Translations under genes and position numbers: made by a program
The notes under the pieces: generated by a model
Databases searched by the model: none
What the model was told of the DNA's origin: nothing
Seen by the model: the letters and a program-made list of their open reading frames with translations, nothing else
From: Phaeodactylum tricornutum CCAP 1055/1
Taxonomy: Eukaryota; Bacillariophyta; Bacillariophyceae; Surirellales; Neidiaceae
Length of the DNA stretch: 64,000 bases
NCBI RefSeq assembly: GCF_000150955.2
Contig: NC_011672.1
Span: 124,001 to 188,000, forward strand
Direction of reading: 5' to 3'
Shown: in pieces, positions 42,906 to 54,052 of the stretch
Numbering within the stretch: position 1 is the first letter of the stretch
Layout: each line of letters begins with the position of its first letter

Positions 42906-44753
42906 ATGATGATGTCCAAGCCGGAACCGCAAGCCGCGGCAAAAAAGAAATCGGCAGGCGATGCCGTTGCGGATTTGGAACGCCGCCTCGCCCAATTGGA
43001 CGTTACGGAAGCTCCACCCGTTAGTACCAGTACTGCTAGTGTCACGAGTACGTTGGATGATCCTCCGGCCTTTGCGGCACCGCCGTCGGTGGACGAAGCC
43101 GTTCCCGTCAAGGGGGGCAAGAATGCTCTTTTGGTACGTACATCCAACAACGATAGTTCGTATCCACGAAACAGCCTCTGATGGGAAGCGACCGGACTTG
43201 TTGGACGCTGCGTCCAACAGTGATCGGTTTCACTGTCACTATCTGTTGGCATTCGTATGCTTTCCATGCTTTTACTTACTCGTTCGTTCACACGCTCGCT
43301 CTCTTTGTACTCAACAACAATACTTCTACTACTGCTGCTCCTGTTATTGTTACTACGACAACAGGCTCGCATCATGGCGGCACAAGAACGCGCAAAACAG
43401 GCTCAATCCACGGTGAAAGCGCCGCCGCCTCCTCCCCCAGAGGATTTGCTCGACCTCTCGGACGACGTTCCGGCTCCCCCACCGTCCTTTCAATCGTACG
43501 AACAAACCGCCGTTGCCGCACCGACGCGGTCACCGCCAGCCCCGTCTTACAATTGGGATCCCCACGCACCAACCCCCACCACCACTAGTACGACTTCCGC
43601 TCCACCCACGTGGATTCCCGACACCTCCGCGCCTTCGGCTCCAGCCTTGGAAGATCTGTTGGCCTTGGAACCCGCTACGCATTCGACAAACGTGGGGACG
43701 GACGATCACAATGCCTACTTTCTCGATATGCAACCCGTCGCCCCACCGTCCCAAGGTCACGCCGCGGAACCTTCGGTGGAAGAAGTCTTGGCGGCGCTCG
43801 AAGGTCTCACGGAAGAAGAAAAACAAGCCCTCCTGGCCGAACAGGCCAAGATCATGGCGTCGATTGAGCATTCCCAAACATCCGCGGCGGCTGCCAAGGC
43901 TGACGCCTTTGAGAGTCGCAGTTTTTCCACGGCCGTTCAGAGCGTACACCGTCGCCCGCAACAACAACAACAACAACAACAGCCAACAAACGCCGCTCAC
44001 CGCTCGGTTACCATTGACGGGCAGAGCGTTGCACTGCACGGACAGGAACAGACCCGGGCCGCTATTCAGGACGGCACCGCCGTACTCGTACAGTGTCTTT
44101 CTTGCCAAAACATGATGCAAGTGACCAAGGCTGCTGCACTCATGTTCTGTCCCGTCTGTCAGGTAGTCTCGCCCGTAGAGCACCTGGATGGTATGGACGC
44201 CGCCCAAGCCGCACAGCTGCAGGCCGACATGGAATTGGCCGAGCAATTGCAAAAGGAGGAATACAAGGAAGCCGCGGCGGATCGACAAGAGCGGACTTCG
44301 CGACCAACGTCCACGCCGGACAAGAAAAAGGATCAATCCTGGGGTGAGTGGTTGGGTTTGAGTGCCACGGCCGGTACCACCAGCTCCACGTCTTCACCGG
44401 AACGTCCCATGTCGTTCGCGCAAAAACCAACCGAACGGGGTGCCATTGGAGTCGCGCGTCCCCCCGGTGCCGTCGCCGAAACCGGGACGGCCCAGTACGG
44501 ATCCCGCTCGTACGATGATGACGTTTGGGCGTCGCCGGGTGGCGGCGGTGCCCGGGTAGCGGAAACGAAACCCTTGTTCAACTGCGTCGCCGATTCGGTC
44601 TACTCGGCTGCGTCGACCTTCACCACGGCCATGCACGCCACCACGCTGTCCGAAGACGACGAAGGCAACGTCCACGGCGTTGACTCGTCGTCGCTCTTGG
44701 CCATGCCCGGTGTTTCGCGGGAATCGAATTACAAACAGATGGATGGAAACTAA
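42906..44753 (+). CDS. Zinc-ribbon protein of unknown function (LSD1-type-like finger)
   Basis: Exon 1 is 42906-43133, the intron 43134-43364 (231 bp, donor GTACGT, acceptor GACAACAG) and exon 2 43365-44753. The phase-0 join reads GGKNALL-ARIMAAQERAKQAQ; the protein has 538 residues. There is one clear metal site at about 317-341: VQCLSCQNMMQVTKAAALMFCPVC, C-x2-C-x16-C-x2-C, similar in spacing and sequence to LSD1-type fingers. A helical segment before it (LEGLTEEEKQALLAEQAKIM) and one after (QADMELAEQLQKEEYKEA) may be interaction helices. The rest is Pro/Ser/Thr-rich with a glutamine run from (CAA)n at about 43969. It starts with three tandem ATGs (42906, 42909, 42912). It converges on the pseudouridine synthase gene, with 53 bp between stops. 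A membrane-traffic or signalling adaptor role is only a guess. Confidence 0.7.
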
Positions 44754-44806
44754 CTGAAAAACGAAATATAACTCTTTTTTACATTAGGTTTTTCCACACG
44801 GTCGTG

Positions 44807-45622
44807 TCACTGTGGCCCGATCGATTCCACAGTCGGCACGAAGGATTCGTGCGGTGCGAGATAGCGCCACTGCCCAACCGGCAAGTTTCCCAGTACAATC
44901 TCTCCAATGCGTACCCGTTTCAAGCCATCCACTTCCAAACCCACCGCCCGACACATGCGTCGAATGTGTCGATGTTTCCCTTCGTGTAGGACAAAGCGGA
45001 GTTGATCGGTGTTGACTCGTTCCACCGACACGGCGTGCAATAGTTCGCCCGCGTCGCGGATGCCGTCGCGCAGTCGCTCCAGGACGGCCGCGGTGGATTG
45101 GTTCCGATCAAAGAAAGGCGAGGGTCGGACACGGACCAGGTATTCCTTGTCGACGCGCACGTCTGGTCCAATGAGTGTCTTGGCGACGCGTCCGGATTGC
45201 GTCAATACGAGGAGTCCGGTGCTGTTAATGTCGAGACGTCCCGCCGTGGCCCAACCCAATTGCGTTCGCGGATGAAAGAGTCGGCGGGAGGATGCTTGTT
45301 CCTGCTCACGGCGGTGTGCGTTTTGGTATTGTCGATCGGCCGTCAGTAATTGCACGGCGACGGGGATGGAGTCGGTTTCGGGTTGGGACGAGACGTAACC
45401 GACAGGCTTGTGTACGAGGATCGTCTTTTGTTGGGCCTGCACGGTGACGGCTTGTGGTAAGAGTTCTACCGTGTCCGTAGGAGCTACTCGGGCGTCCCTG
45501 GATACTACACCGTTGACCTTGACGAGTCCCTGTTCGATGAAACGGTTGGCCTCCCGACGACTGCACCAACCCTGGTGCGCGAGTAGCTTATTCAAACGAA
45601 TGCTCACGCCGAGTTTGTTCAT
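44807..45622 (-). CDS. RsuA/RluB/RluF-family pseudouridine synthase
   Basis: Converts a uridine in rRNA to pseudouridine. The 271-residue protein has an S4 RNA-binding domain at residues about 8-55 (RLNKLLAHQGWCSRREANRF..GLVKVNG) and then the RsuA-type catalytic domain with VHKPVGYVSS (70-79), the catalytic D131 in the GRLDINSTGLLVLT motif, and the C-terminal GKHRHIRRMCRAVGLEVDGLKRVRIG. These are bacterial-type features, as expected of enzymes acting on plastid or mitochondrial rRNA. No transit peptide precedes the S4 domain from the ATG at 45622, so either an upstream exon is missing or the location is unusual. A TCACAGTCA motif lies about 85 bp upstream of the start. A 30-residue insertion (NAHRREQEQASSRRLFHPRT) separates two catalytic strands. 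Confidence 0.92.
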   Translation of the reverse strand: MNKLGVSIRLNKLLAHQGWCSRREANRFIEQGLVKVNGVVSRDARVAPTDTVELLPQAVTVQAQQKTILVHKPVGYVSSQPETDSIPVAVQLLTADRQYQNAHRREQEQASSRRLFHPRTQLGWATAGRLDINSTGLLVLTQSGRVAKTLIGPDVRVDKEYLVRVRPSPFFDRNQSTAAVLERLRDGIRDAGELLHAVSVERVNTDQLRFVLHEGKHRHIRRMCRAVGLEVDGLKRVRIGEIVLGNLPVGQWRYLAPHESFVPTVESIGPQ

Positions 45623-46693
45623 AGTAGAGGTGACGATGGGTACGGTACGATCGAAGAGATTGGTGTCTTTGTTGGTCGGTGCAACGTTCTAGTGGACCTT
45701 ATATAGTCACAGTCAATCACTACCAGTCCAACTCTTTCGACTATGGATGAATGGACTCATTGGTAGTTTGTCCAGCACCATTCATGGTGAGTCTGGAGGA
45801 CGATTTGTCGGTTGGGGTTGGATGGTGGGTGAGGAGGAGGGTTGCGCTTGGCGGGTGACAGACACGAGACATGTGGGTGTGACACACTCCGACGTTGGAG
45901 GGCTGTCCGTCGTACGGGACCGACCCAATCATGGGACCGAAAGGTTGTAGGATTGGGAGTCGGATGCGAATTGTGGCCGTGGACGCGCACAAGGGCGTCG
46001 CCGCTCGCGCGTGAACGCGAACGATTTTCTGAATTCACGAGAGCGCGTAGTAGTATTCGTCTACGGACTACTATAGTGTTTGGTGACACACTCTCCCTTG
46101 TCTTGTTTGGTGTGTTCGTATGTTTCCACAAAGTTACATACATACTAACATCATACCGGTATGTTTATAGGCCGACGCGGTCCACACTGTTCGAATCGGT
46201 TGGGACGAGTCTTGTTGGAATTCCTTCGTCTCCCCCTTTTTTTCCAAACACACCAACCAAATGTGTGGGAGTCGCGGGACCTCCTCCGCGAGTAAAATTT
46301 CCGGGGACATTGGAGCGACTCCGTACACGACTGATGAGTGTACTGCCACTCCCTCCCCCTCTCGCCAAGAGGATCATCCCGTATCCGGGGGGTGGATGGT
46401 TGGCGACGAACGTTGAATCATGCCAAACCGAAACGGTTTCCCTCAAAAGTCCAGACACGGGAGCGAGTGTGAGTGGGCGGTACGTTGTGTCGGACCGCTT
46501 ACGGGAGAACCAAAACACCATGCGCCGGAAAACACGCGGGCGGAACCGAAAGGCGTTATCCTTCCTTCCACGCTACAGAGCCCACACGCTTCGTCTGTTT
46601 TCCATGCCCCCCAATTTAGTCAATACCGAGAACAACAACAACATCACCACGAGGATCGTGGATTAGTATACGCAACACCTTAAGGGTTGCAGT
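45623..46693. other. Divergent intergenic region
   Basis: About 1.07 kb between the pseudouridine synthase and oxygenase starts. TCACAGTCA lies at 45707-45715. A 274-codon plus-strand open frame (45842-46666) is Arg/Thr/Pro-rich without protein-like motifs and is not called. Confidence 0.45.
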
Positions 46694-47674
46694 ATGAATC
46701 TTACACTGGACTACGAAGAGGTTCCCTTTGATGAAGAGCCGGTTGCGCAGGTACGGTTGTTCAAAGCTTCCACGTCTTTTGTCGGCCAGAAGGCTCCCGC
46801 CAAGAGGACCGCGTCGCAAGTGCCACTGTGTTGTACCGTACCCCAGGAGGTCACCGTGGGGAATTCGCTTGTGAGCAACACAAGCGTTCGCCAAAAAAAC
46901 GTACGGACCAAGACTCGCAATAAGACACTCGATGTAAAGGAACGGGACGAATTCTCCACCCACTGGGCCTACTCTCCCTATCCATGTCCACCACCGGTGT
47001 ACAATTCCTCGCCCCACGGTATACTTCCGCTCCCACCAATGTTTCCGACACAATCCCTGGTGAACGACGCCACTACCTTTAGGATGCCCCACATAGAATC
47101 CGTTGGCCCACCACAACTCAAAATCTACAAGTGCCGTCTTCCGTCCGCGTTGATACCCTTGTTACAGCGTTTAATTGCACATTCCGAGGCCTTTTGTCGA
47201 ACGCAGCCTCACGGGTGGCGGACCCATCTCTACACCCTCACCAAGCAAGATGTGGCTCTCTCAGCCGTCCCCGGGGGTTTAGACCTCGCAGCTCCCGTTA
47301 CCGCCTGCATTCTCGAGCACATACGGGTTTTGTATCACGTGCCGGCAATCCGTATGGATCGCAACCAACCGCACGTCCTCAAATACGTCTCCGGCGGTGA
47401 TGCCGCTTGCCGGGGGGTCGGACTCCACTACGATCGATGCGATGTGACGGCCAACCTTTTGTTAGCGCACGCCTTTCGAGGAGGGGGTACCTTTTTCCCC
47501 GCCGCGTTGACAACGGTTCATTTGCAACCCGGGGAATTCCTGCTGCACCCGGGATCACTGATACATCAGGGGCTGGACGTGACGGCCGGTACACGCTATC
47601 TAATGGTCATGTTTTGTCACGTGGGCAAGGCACCGCCGCAGAGCAATCGCAAGCCAAAAGCTGTCCAAACGTGA
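46694..47674 (+). CDS. 2-oxoglutarate/Fe(II) oxygenase, prolyl-4-hydroxylase-like
   Basis: Protein of 326 residues. The C-terminal half is a double-stranded beta-helix with an intact metal site: H245-Y-D247 (GVGLHYDRCD), distal H291 (HPGSLIHQGLDVTAG) and the 2-oxoglutarate-binding R301 (GTRYLMVMF). The GGGTFFP element between them is typical of P4Hc-type dioxygenases. Substrates of relatives include proline residues and other protein or small-molecule targets; not predictable here. The first 140 residues are unordered and contain PYPCPPPVYN. There is no signal peptide, so a cytosolic or nuclear location is likely. Start: ATG at 46694, the first in frame. Single exon. Confidence 0.85.
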   Translation: MNLTLDYEEVPFDEEPVAQVRLFKASTSFVGQKAPAKRTASQVPLCCTVPQEVTVGNSLVSNTSVRQKNVRTKTRNKTLDVKERDEFSTHWAYSPYPCPPPVYNSSPHGILPLPPMFPTQSLVNDATTFRMPHIESVGPPQLKIYKCRLPSALIPLLQRLIAHSEAFCRTQPHGWRTHLYTLTKQDVALSAVPGGLDLAAPVTACILEHIRVLYHVPAIRMDRNQPHVLKYVSGGDAACRGVGLHYDRCDVTANLLLAHAFRGGGTFFPAALTTVHLQPGEFLLHPGSLIHQGLDVTAGTRYLMVMFCHVGKAPPQSNRKPKAVQT

Positions 47675-48958
47675 GGCACAACTGCTACAGGACGGGAGCA
47701 CTACTATGACAAGTACAGGTCGGATCGATCCACGCATTGCCTACTCTCGCGGTTGTTTTCGCGGAATGTGTATCTAAGTCTTGAAAGGACAACGAATATC
47801 GCCGCAACACTTAGGACTGGTAAATCATAGCTCCTGCATAACAATGCAGCCCATACTTTTTGTGCTCTCGTTGTCCATCTCCATACACCCTAAAGAGGCA
47901 TAGCATTGGCTCCCAGAATAATGCGAGAAATGTCGTCAGAATAGATACAGTAATAAAAATACAGCTCTATTACAGCAAACACTCCTGACATTGGCATGTT
48001 TTAAGTATGCAATTGATACCACCATTCCGAGTAGGTACTAGGTTTTTAGTGAGAGATGCCTTCGTATTTACATTCATCCTTTACAGTTAACCCCTGTTGC
48101 AAAGTGCTTTGAGGTCTCTTCATTTCCGCAGGCAATGCCATCGAACCGTAAGAGATGGTACAAGGTTCAACCAAATCTCAAAACGAAGTAAAATGAACGT
48201 CGCTGTACGACAATGTCTTTCTTTGCGAGGAAGATACTGGCGGATGGATGGATAACGATTCCATGCGACACCCAACGTATGAAGTAATCCTTTTGTCAAT
48301 CGGCTAACAGTCAGTAGAATCAGGGAATGGATCAGGTCGCCTTGCACACTGGTTGGTTTCGGATTTCTGGGTCGCTGGATTTCTACAAGATTCGTGATAG
48401 ATATCAAGGTTTCCCGTCGACACTCTCCCAGAAAATGAAACGGTATTTGATAAATGACCGATTGACATCCAAGATCACCCACCGACTATCGAATAAGTTC
48501 ATGTTTACGATTTAGCAGTTACGATACAGTTTTGTCAGCGACGAGAAGGATTCGATCGAATATATTAAAACCAAGACCAAGAACAGAAAAGAACAAATTG
48601 AAGGTTCGCAAAATCCTAAAAGAAGAAATTAAGACATGAAAGTAATATTGAAAATGCTAGAAACTGTTAAAAGCTACTCCGTGCTTGTCAAAATATGGCA
48701 ATAAGAACCAAAATGGCTCTAGAGTGGGGACATACCCAACAACATCTTGAAAGGGCATTCGCCTTCGGTCAGCTCGAGCAATCTTCCCCGACGAAAGCGA
48801 GCCCCAGAAATTCTTGTCTTGGTTGGTCAACGAGGATCAGAATTTGGTGCCGCAAATTCGGCTAATTGAAACTCCTACCATAAAACAGATTGGATGGCAG
48901 CTTCGCTTCCTTATTTCTTTACGTCCCAGATTCACGAAAAGCTAGAGCTTTTCCCACC
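47675..48958. other. Intergenic region
   Basis: About 1.3 kb without a supportable gene. A TTTACAGTTA motif is at 48080-48089. The minus-strand frame 48120-48482 has no recognisable content. Confidence 0.45.
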
Positions 48959-49219
48959 ATGAAATTCTCTTTATTGACACCCTGCGGTACCACTCCGTCG
49001 ACGACTCAACTTGCAAGAACTTCGTCTTTAAGGAGTTCAGAGACAGAGACTACGGATGCACGCCTCCGGCAATTACGGACTCTACAAATTATTCTGCAAG
49101 ACAGCTCTCGCGCATTCGGTGCTTCGGAAGCTGACATTCTTTGCAGCACCCAACTGAGTACCCTCGACATCCTGCAAGAGGCTTTAAATGCGTCAGTCGA
49201 TCTGCAAGCTTTGCCCTAA
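48959..49219 (+). CDS. Possible small protein of 86 residues
   Basis: Open frame from an ATG at 48959 (CCACCATGA context) to 49219. The second half reads as a plausible helical protein (TDARLRQLRTLQIILQDSSR and STLDILQEALNASVDLQAL). No family or targeting signal is recognised. It stands alone between long intergenic stretches. It may be a genuine short gene or a chance frame. Confidence 0.3.
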   Translation: MKFSLLTPCGTTPSTTQLARTSSLRSSETETTDARLRQLRTLQIILQDSSRAFGASEADILCSTQLSTLDILQEALNASVDLQALP

Positions 49220-49781
49220 CAAGAACACGATACTCGGCACCTTGTCGGCGATAGCCGTACGGCGTAGCGAAGCTTAACACAACTGTAGTTCATTAATTGC
49301 AATGATGCCCATACAAACGTACAGAAACGTAGCTACTTGTGAACTGAATACGTCCTGGCATTCAACCTCGTTCAATATGCACATGCTAGGTTGGCATGCG
49401 TAGGATAATCTGTTTGACAATTACTATCAACCTCTTATTTTTCCTTGGTTATAAGCGGATTTGACGTCAAAATTGTTCCGGCTTTGCTTAAAAGGTGAAA
49501 AGCAGTACGCTTCTGATGCTCCAGTGCACACACATAGATCTTTCAAAGTACTTTGACTATCAGTCTATTGACGACGCCGCCCCGTACATCCTTTGACAAT
49601 AGCCTTGTCTAGAGGATCCGAAATCTGTGATTTCCTTGTTCATTAGTGAGTCACAGGTAGCGTGGATACATTTTCTACCGACAGCAGACCACTAAGTCTC
49701 TTGCTGCACAATGGAAAAGAGTCGAAGAGATCAACCAATAACTTGGGTGACCCAAACGATAAGCATTTACGACCCCGCAGG
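49220..49781. other. Intergenic region
   Basis: About 560 bp downstream of the AMT gene with no recognisable feature; short frames only. Confidence 0.45.
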
Positions 49782-51485
49782 TTATACGTTCCCCCTTGGC
49801 CAACCGGAGTCCGGTTCACGGATAGTGACCGTTTCCGTGAGCGAATCGCCGTTACTAGTATGGGCTGAGTCTCCGCCATTTGGCGCAACGGAATGTTCGC
49901 TCACTGATTCCAAGCGCACGTGGGATGTGCGTTTCCGTTGTCGCAGAGTACGAGAATGAGCCTCGTGTTGGCCCTTGCGATAGGCCGATATGTATTCGGG
50001 ATCAACTTCCTCGTGCAGCATTAAACCGCCGTGATAGCTCAGGTCGAGACCCACCAACTCTTCCAACGGATCGGACCGAAACCAGCCACGGTAGTTTAAC
50101 CAAACGAAAAAAGGCAGCATGTTGAACATGACCCAGAAGACAATGAAAATAAGGCCCACCAACTGGGAAGCCAGTAACCGGAAATCGGATTCGCCATCTC
50201 GTAATGAGTAAAACCATCCTGGATGATCGCTATGTCCGTAAATAACTAGTAGCCGGGAGGGGGAGGCAAACAGCCCTACTGCTACGAGACCCCACGAGCC
50301 GTTGCACAAATGTACCGGAATGGCATCCACGGCATCATCCAAACGCAAATATATAAGTCCGCGACTTCCGATGTTGTACAACAAACCGGCGACAAAGCCA
50401 ATCACAACGGCAGCCCAGGGTTCGACCACACCACAGCCTCCAGTGATGGCCACGAGACCGCAGAGGCACCCATTCATGGCAAATTTCAAGTCAAAATAGG
50501 CTTCGCCAGTTCTTTTGTCCAGATACCACAAATTGAAAAAGAGAGCAACGATGCCAGCCGTCCCGCCCGACAAGGTCGTATTCACCGCAGCCAGAGCTGC
50601 AATATTGTCTGAACTAGGCACGTCCAGCAGCAGAGCAGCGCCAATATTGAATCCGTACCAGCCAAACCATAAGATAAGGGTTCCAAGCATTTGCAGAGCA
50701 AAGGAGTGTCCAGGAAATATTCGCGGCCTTATCAATCTTTGGCCATCTTGGTCGTGAAAGCGTCCACGGCGGGGACCCAGAATTATTGTCGCGAAGAGCG
50801 CTGTCACACCTCCCGTAACGTGAACGACCCCAGAACCGGCAAAATCTACCATTCCAACCCCCCACAAAGGTTCTACCGCATGAGCCGATAGGAAGCCGTG
50901 GACGTTCCATACAGCGTGAGCGACAATGGGGTACACCCATCCCGTTAACAAAGCGGAATATCCCAGGTAGGCGGCCATTTGACACCGTTCAGCCAGTGTT
51001 CCAGCAACAATGGTTGCGGACGCGGCGGAAAATGCGTATTGAAACAGCCAAAAGGAATAATCGTCCACATTCACCAAGAAAAAGTTCGATGTGCCAATGA
51101 ATGTTGTTTGGTTGTTGCCGGTGTCGGTGTCGGTGTCGGTGGGAAAGTCCGTACCGCCAAAGGCAAAGGCGTAGCCTACAGTAAAGAACGCAATGGCGGC
51201 ACCACAAGCATCCAAAAGATTCTTGAGCATGGTGTTTTGAACATTCTTGGCCCTAACGGCTCCAGCGCACAGCATGGCAAAGCCGGCTTGCATGAAAAAA
51301 ACCAAGGCAGCCGCAAACACGACAACGATAGACCGCGTGAAGCCTTTAGAACTAGGCTCATCGAGACCGTCTGGCACTGCTCGCGACAAACTAAAGGAAA
51401 CGCATTCTAGTAGCTCCTTTGTCGTTGCGTCTTCGCCAACTTGGGCAAGGCAGGTCCCGAACACATCCAAACTAGAGTGACTCAT
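49782..51485 (-). CDS. Ammonium transporter (AMT1 family)
   Basis: Plasma-membrane-type ammonium channel/transporter of 567 residues with 11 expected membrane helices. Family features: FFMQAGFAMLCAGAVRAKNVQNTMLKN in the first helices, then WLFQYAFSAASATIVAGTLAER, VDFAGSGVVHVTGG with the first pore histidine, LGTLILWFGWYGFNIGA, and HLCNGSWGLVAVGLF with the second pore histidine. The N-terminus (about 45 residues) lies before helix 1. An extracellular loop holds a short DTDTDTG repeat from GTGTCG units near 51121-51140, probably length-variable. The cytosolic tail (about 90 residues) is Ser/Arg-rich. Diatoms carry several AMT paralogues, mostly nitrogen-regulated; regulation of this one is not visible. 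Single exon, ATG at 51485. Confidence 0.95.
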   Translation of the reverse strand: MSHSSLDVFGTCLAQVGEDATTKELLECVSFSLSRAVPDGLDEPSSKGFTRSIVVVFAAALVFFMQAGFAMLCAGAVRAKNVQNTMLKNLLDACGAAIAFFTVGYAFAFGGTDFPTDTDTDTGNNQTTFIGTSNFFLVNVDDYSFWLFQYAFSAASATIVAGTLAERCQMAAYLGYSALLTGWVYPIVAHAVWNVHGFLSAHAVEPLWGVGMVDFAGSGVVHVTGGVTALFATIILGPRRGRFHDQDGQRLIRPRIFPGHSFALQMLGTLILWFGWYGFNIGAALLLDVPSSDNIAALAAVNTTLSGGTAGIVALFFNLWYLDKRTGEAYFDLKFAMNGCLCGLVAITGGCGVVEPWAAVVIGFVAGLLYNIGSRGLIYLRLDDAVDAIPVHLCNGSWGLVAVGLFASPSRLLVIYGHSDHPGWFYSLRDGESDFRLLASQLVGLIFIVFWVMFNMLPFFVWLNYRGWFRSDPLEELVGLDLSYHGGLMLHEEVDPEYISAYRKGQHEAHSRTLRQRKRTSHVRLESVSEHSVAPNGGDSAHTSNGDSLTETVTIREPDSGWPRGNV

Positions 51486-52318
51486 GCTGATGTCGACGAA
51501 TACGAACCACCAAAATTTACACGTATTTCGTACCAGTCAACCCTGCGGCTTTGGCAGTCGATGGTCTTTCCTTAGTGCTGCCACCAGCAAAAAGTAATGG
51601 CTTGCGGAGTATTGGATTGTACAATGAAGAGTTCAGATGGTTGCGCCGAGGCTCTATTGACGGTGAATGGTCGAAAGGACACGAATGGGTAAAACACCAA
51701 CCCTACGTCGATGTTTGTGATGTGATTTCCACCAGAAAATCGCGGAGACGTCTGGATACAAAATGTGAATTTTCACTGTCTTATATTTCCGATAGGATGG
51801 TTTTCGATTACTGCAAATGTTAATCACTTCGTAAGTATACTGGTCCATCTTCATAAATATTGGCACCCGCTTCGAGGGGGCTTCACGCTACAATACCATA
51901 GAGTTCTCGTATACAAAATCAGAGCGTCACGCTCTATCGATGACGCTGCAAACACTGACGGTTTTGCAGTTAACTCATGTCAAAGGGCGTACTCCGACAG
52001 GGGACTCAGGATATCGGCATTTTCTCTCTGCAAGTACCATATACTTTCGACAAAAAGTTTGTCCCATTGACTGACGCAGCTCAAAGCAGCTAATTGACTC
52101 TATGTTGAACAGTAAGCTCCGATTGCACCCATTGGAAGACCTTCACGAATATACCTTTCATTTCATTTATCTAGCATGCAAAAATCCAGTTTTGCCGACT
52201 CGGATGAAATAACTAGCTAGGGACGCGATAGTGAGGCGATGTAAAACATAACATTCTCCAATCCAATAACCCTTTAATAGCTAGTGTATCGCATCCCTTA
52301 ATATTTTCGTGGTTACTT
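51486..52318. other. Intergenic region
   Basis: About 830 bp between the AMT start and the end of the DUF1275 gene. A 90-codon plus frame (51551-51823) shows no recognisable motif. Confidence 0.45.
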
Positions 52319-53194
52319 TTAACCCAATAAGATTAAACCTAATCCAATTGTTGTGTATAGTACGGCGCTTGGTACAAGGCATGTGGCTCCTAGACGATCC
52401 GACACGAAAAAGGAGAGAAAGCCACCCGACCAGAATGACACGGCTAAAGCCAAAAATATTTTCAGCTTGTGTAGATTTTGACGGTTACCGCGTAGCACCT
52501 GACCCAGAAAGGTTCCAATATCTGAACTTATTCCAGAAAAGTGTGCCGTTCGGATCAAGTTGGACGTGTGCGCGGAAGTCACGCTGTTTTGTATTCCGTT
52601 GGCAGTCGCTGCCAAGCAGAAGACCAGAATATTTGCGGATCCCTTTTGCGCCAAGCTACTCGAACTCCAGAGCAAAGCAGAGGCCACCAAAAACGCAAGC
52701 CCATTCGAAGAAGACATCTGAAAGGGAACAGGAATAGGATTCAATATTCCAGCAATGGTCGATCCTCCAATGTAGCTCGCTAGCACGGTAAGCTGAGTAC
52801 GGAATTGATCGGTGTTACCGCTAGCAAGACCCAAAGCTGACGTCGTATACGCTCCTGTAACAGCGGCGACAGCTTGCTTCGTATTGAGGAGAGTTCCTTT
52901 CAAACAGCAGCCATTGATGTATCCGCTGTTAAAAGCGAGAAGAATCCCAGAAGTAATAGCAAACTGAAGGCTGATCATATTGATTTTCCCGCCACGCAGC
53001 TCTTTCACGTCATATGCGGGAGCACTGTAAGTCGACAGGGCTTCCATAAAGCTAGCGTGCGATTTCGTTGTGACTGTCAGGGAAGCATTGCTACGGAGGG
53101 CATCAGTGCTAAGTGGGGAATCACTGACGACGCCGGCTGTGACGATCGCAAAAACAACCAAAAGCAATGTGCACCGAGCAGGGGATGTTGTCAT
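52319..53194 (-). CDS. DUF1275 (YoaK-type) membrane protein
   Basis: Integral membrane protein of 291 residues. After a cleavable-looking signal peptide (MTTSPARCTLLLVVFAIVTA) and a 50-residue spacer, six hydrophobic segments follow. The DUF1275 pattern is evident: FNSGYINGCCLKG in the first helix region, AVTGAYTTSALGLASGN, CLAATANGIQNSVTSAHTSNLIRTAHFSG and a final charged loop before SFWSGGFLSFF. In bacterial YoaK-like proteins the equivalent motif is xxGxxNA..SR....RTTH.TG; the function is unknown. The signal peptide suggests entry into the secretory or plastid route. Single exon, ATG at 53194. Confidence 0.85.
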   Translation of the reverse strand: MTTSPARCTLLLVVFAIVTAGVVSDSPLSTDALRSNASLTVTTKSHASFMEALSTYSAPAYDVKELRGGKINMISLQFAITSGILLAFNSGYINGCCLKGTLLNTKQAVAAVTGAYTTSALGLASGNTDQFRTQLTVLASYIGGSTIAGILNPIPVPFQMSSSNGLAFLVASALLWSSSSLAQKGSANILVFCLAATANGIQNSVTSAHTSNLIRTAHFSGISSDIGTFLGQVLRGNRQNLHKLKIFLALAVSFWSGGFLSFFVSDRLGATCLVPSAVLYTTIGLGLILLG

Positions 53195-54052
53195 TGCTGC
53201 CGCGCAATGAGATTGTTCAATTCTCCTGGCAACGAAAAGAACTATCGGTATCGAAAATGCTGTCTGGTATATGGAAGAAGGAGCGATATGAATGTTGAGA
53301 CAGCATTCGTGGTCGCGTACTTGTCATTCGACGAAGCATGATCCGTTGATGTCATGTTTCGATAGTGCCAAATCCAAAAAAGATTCCCGTGACACGTATT
53401 CTGCGTCCGTCTGTCCTTTGGCTCGTACCCAACATCTGTATCAAAGAGTAAATCTCATCGTAGTCGGGACCTAGGTAGGTCCATATTTTTAGTTAAATGT
53501 AAGTACATTCCATATATTACCCAACTATAGCTAATATGAAGTTTGATTATAGGTGCTTGGCCCTACTACCGATGTCACACCATAAGATTCGCTACCACAG
53601 GATTTGTTTGTCAAGCACTACAGTTGACTATGACCGTGGGTGTCAGTGAGCAACGTATTTTGCTACTGGAGACATGTCATCAACAGCGAAACCTGAAGTT
53701 AAAAAAGGCTTTTAATTATACTGACAGTCCAGGCAGTCTTAACGTCAAGACGGAAAGTGTGGCAAAAAACGGAAACACGTGGATCGGCATCACAGTCTGA
53801 CTCGTTATCATTGTGAAAGGAAGGAAAGTAGCATGAAGGGGTGAAAATCGGATTTTGTTGCCAATGAAGATGCAGCTGCCTGTGAATACTTTTGAATGTA
53901 GCCTCGTATGACTTTGCTTCTACAGGTTAGACCATTTTGAAGAGAAACGTTGTACTCGCAATCAAGCTTACATGTTTTTAAAACTCCGGATTTAGATTAA
54001 ACTCGATAAAGTTGCTTGCGTCCGAGGCGAAAGTAACAGCCTCTATTAACCG
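53195..54052. other. Intergenic region
   Basis: About 860 bp between the DUF1275 start and the end of the kinase-phosphatase gene. It is AT-rich with short frames only; nothing was recognised. Confidence 0.45.

Noticed and set aside
45842-46666. Plus-strand open frame of 274 codons
   Set aside because: Low-complexity Arg/Thr/Pro content, no recognisable motif, and it lies in the upstream region of the oxygenase gene.
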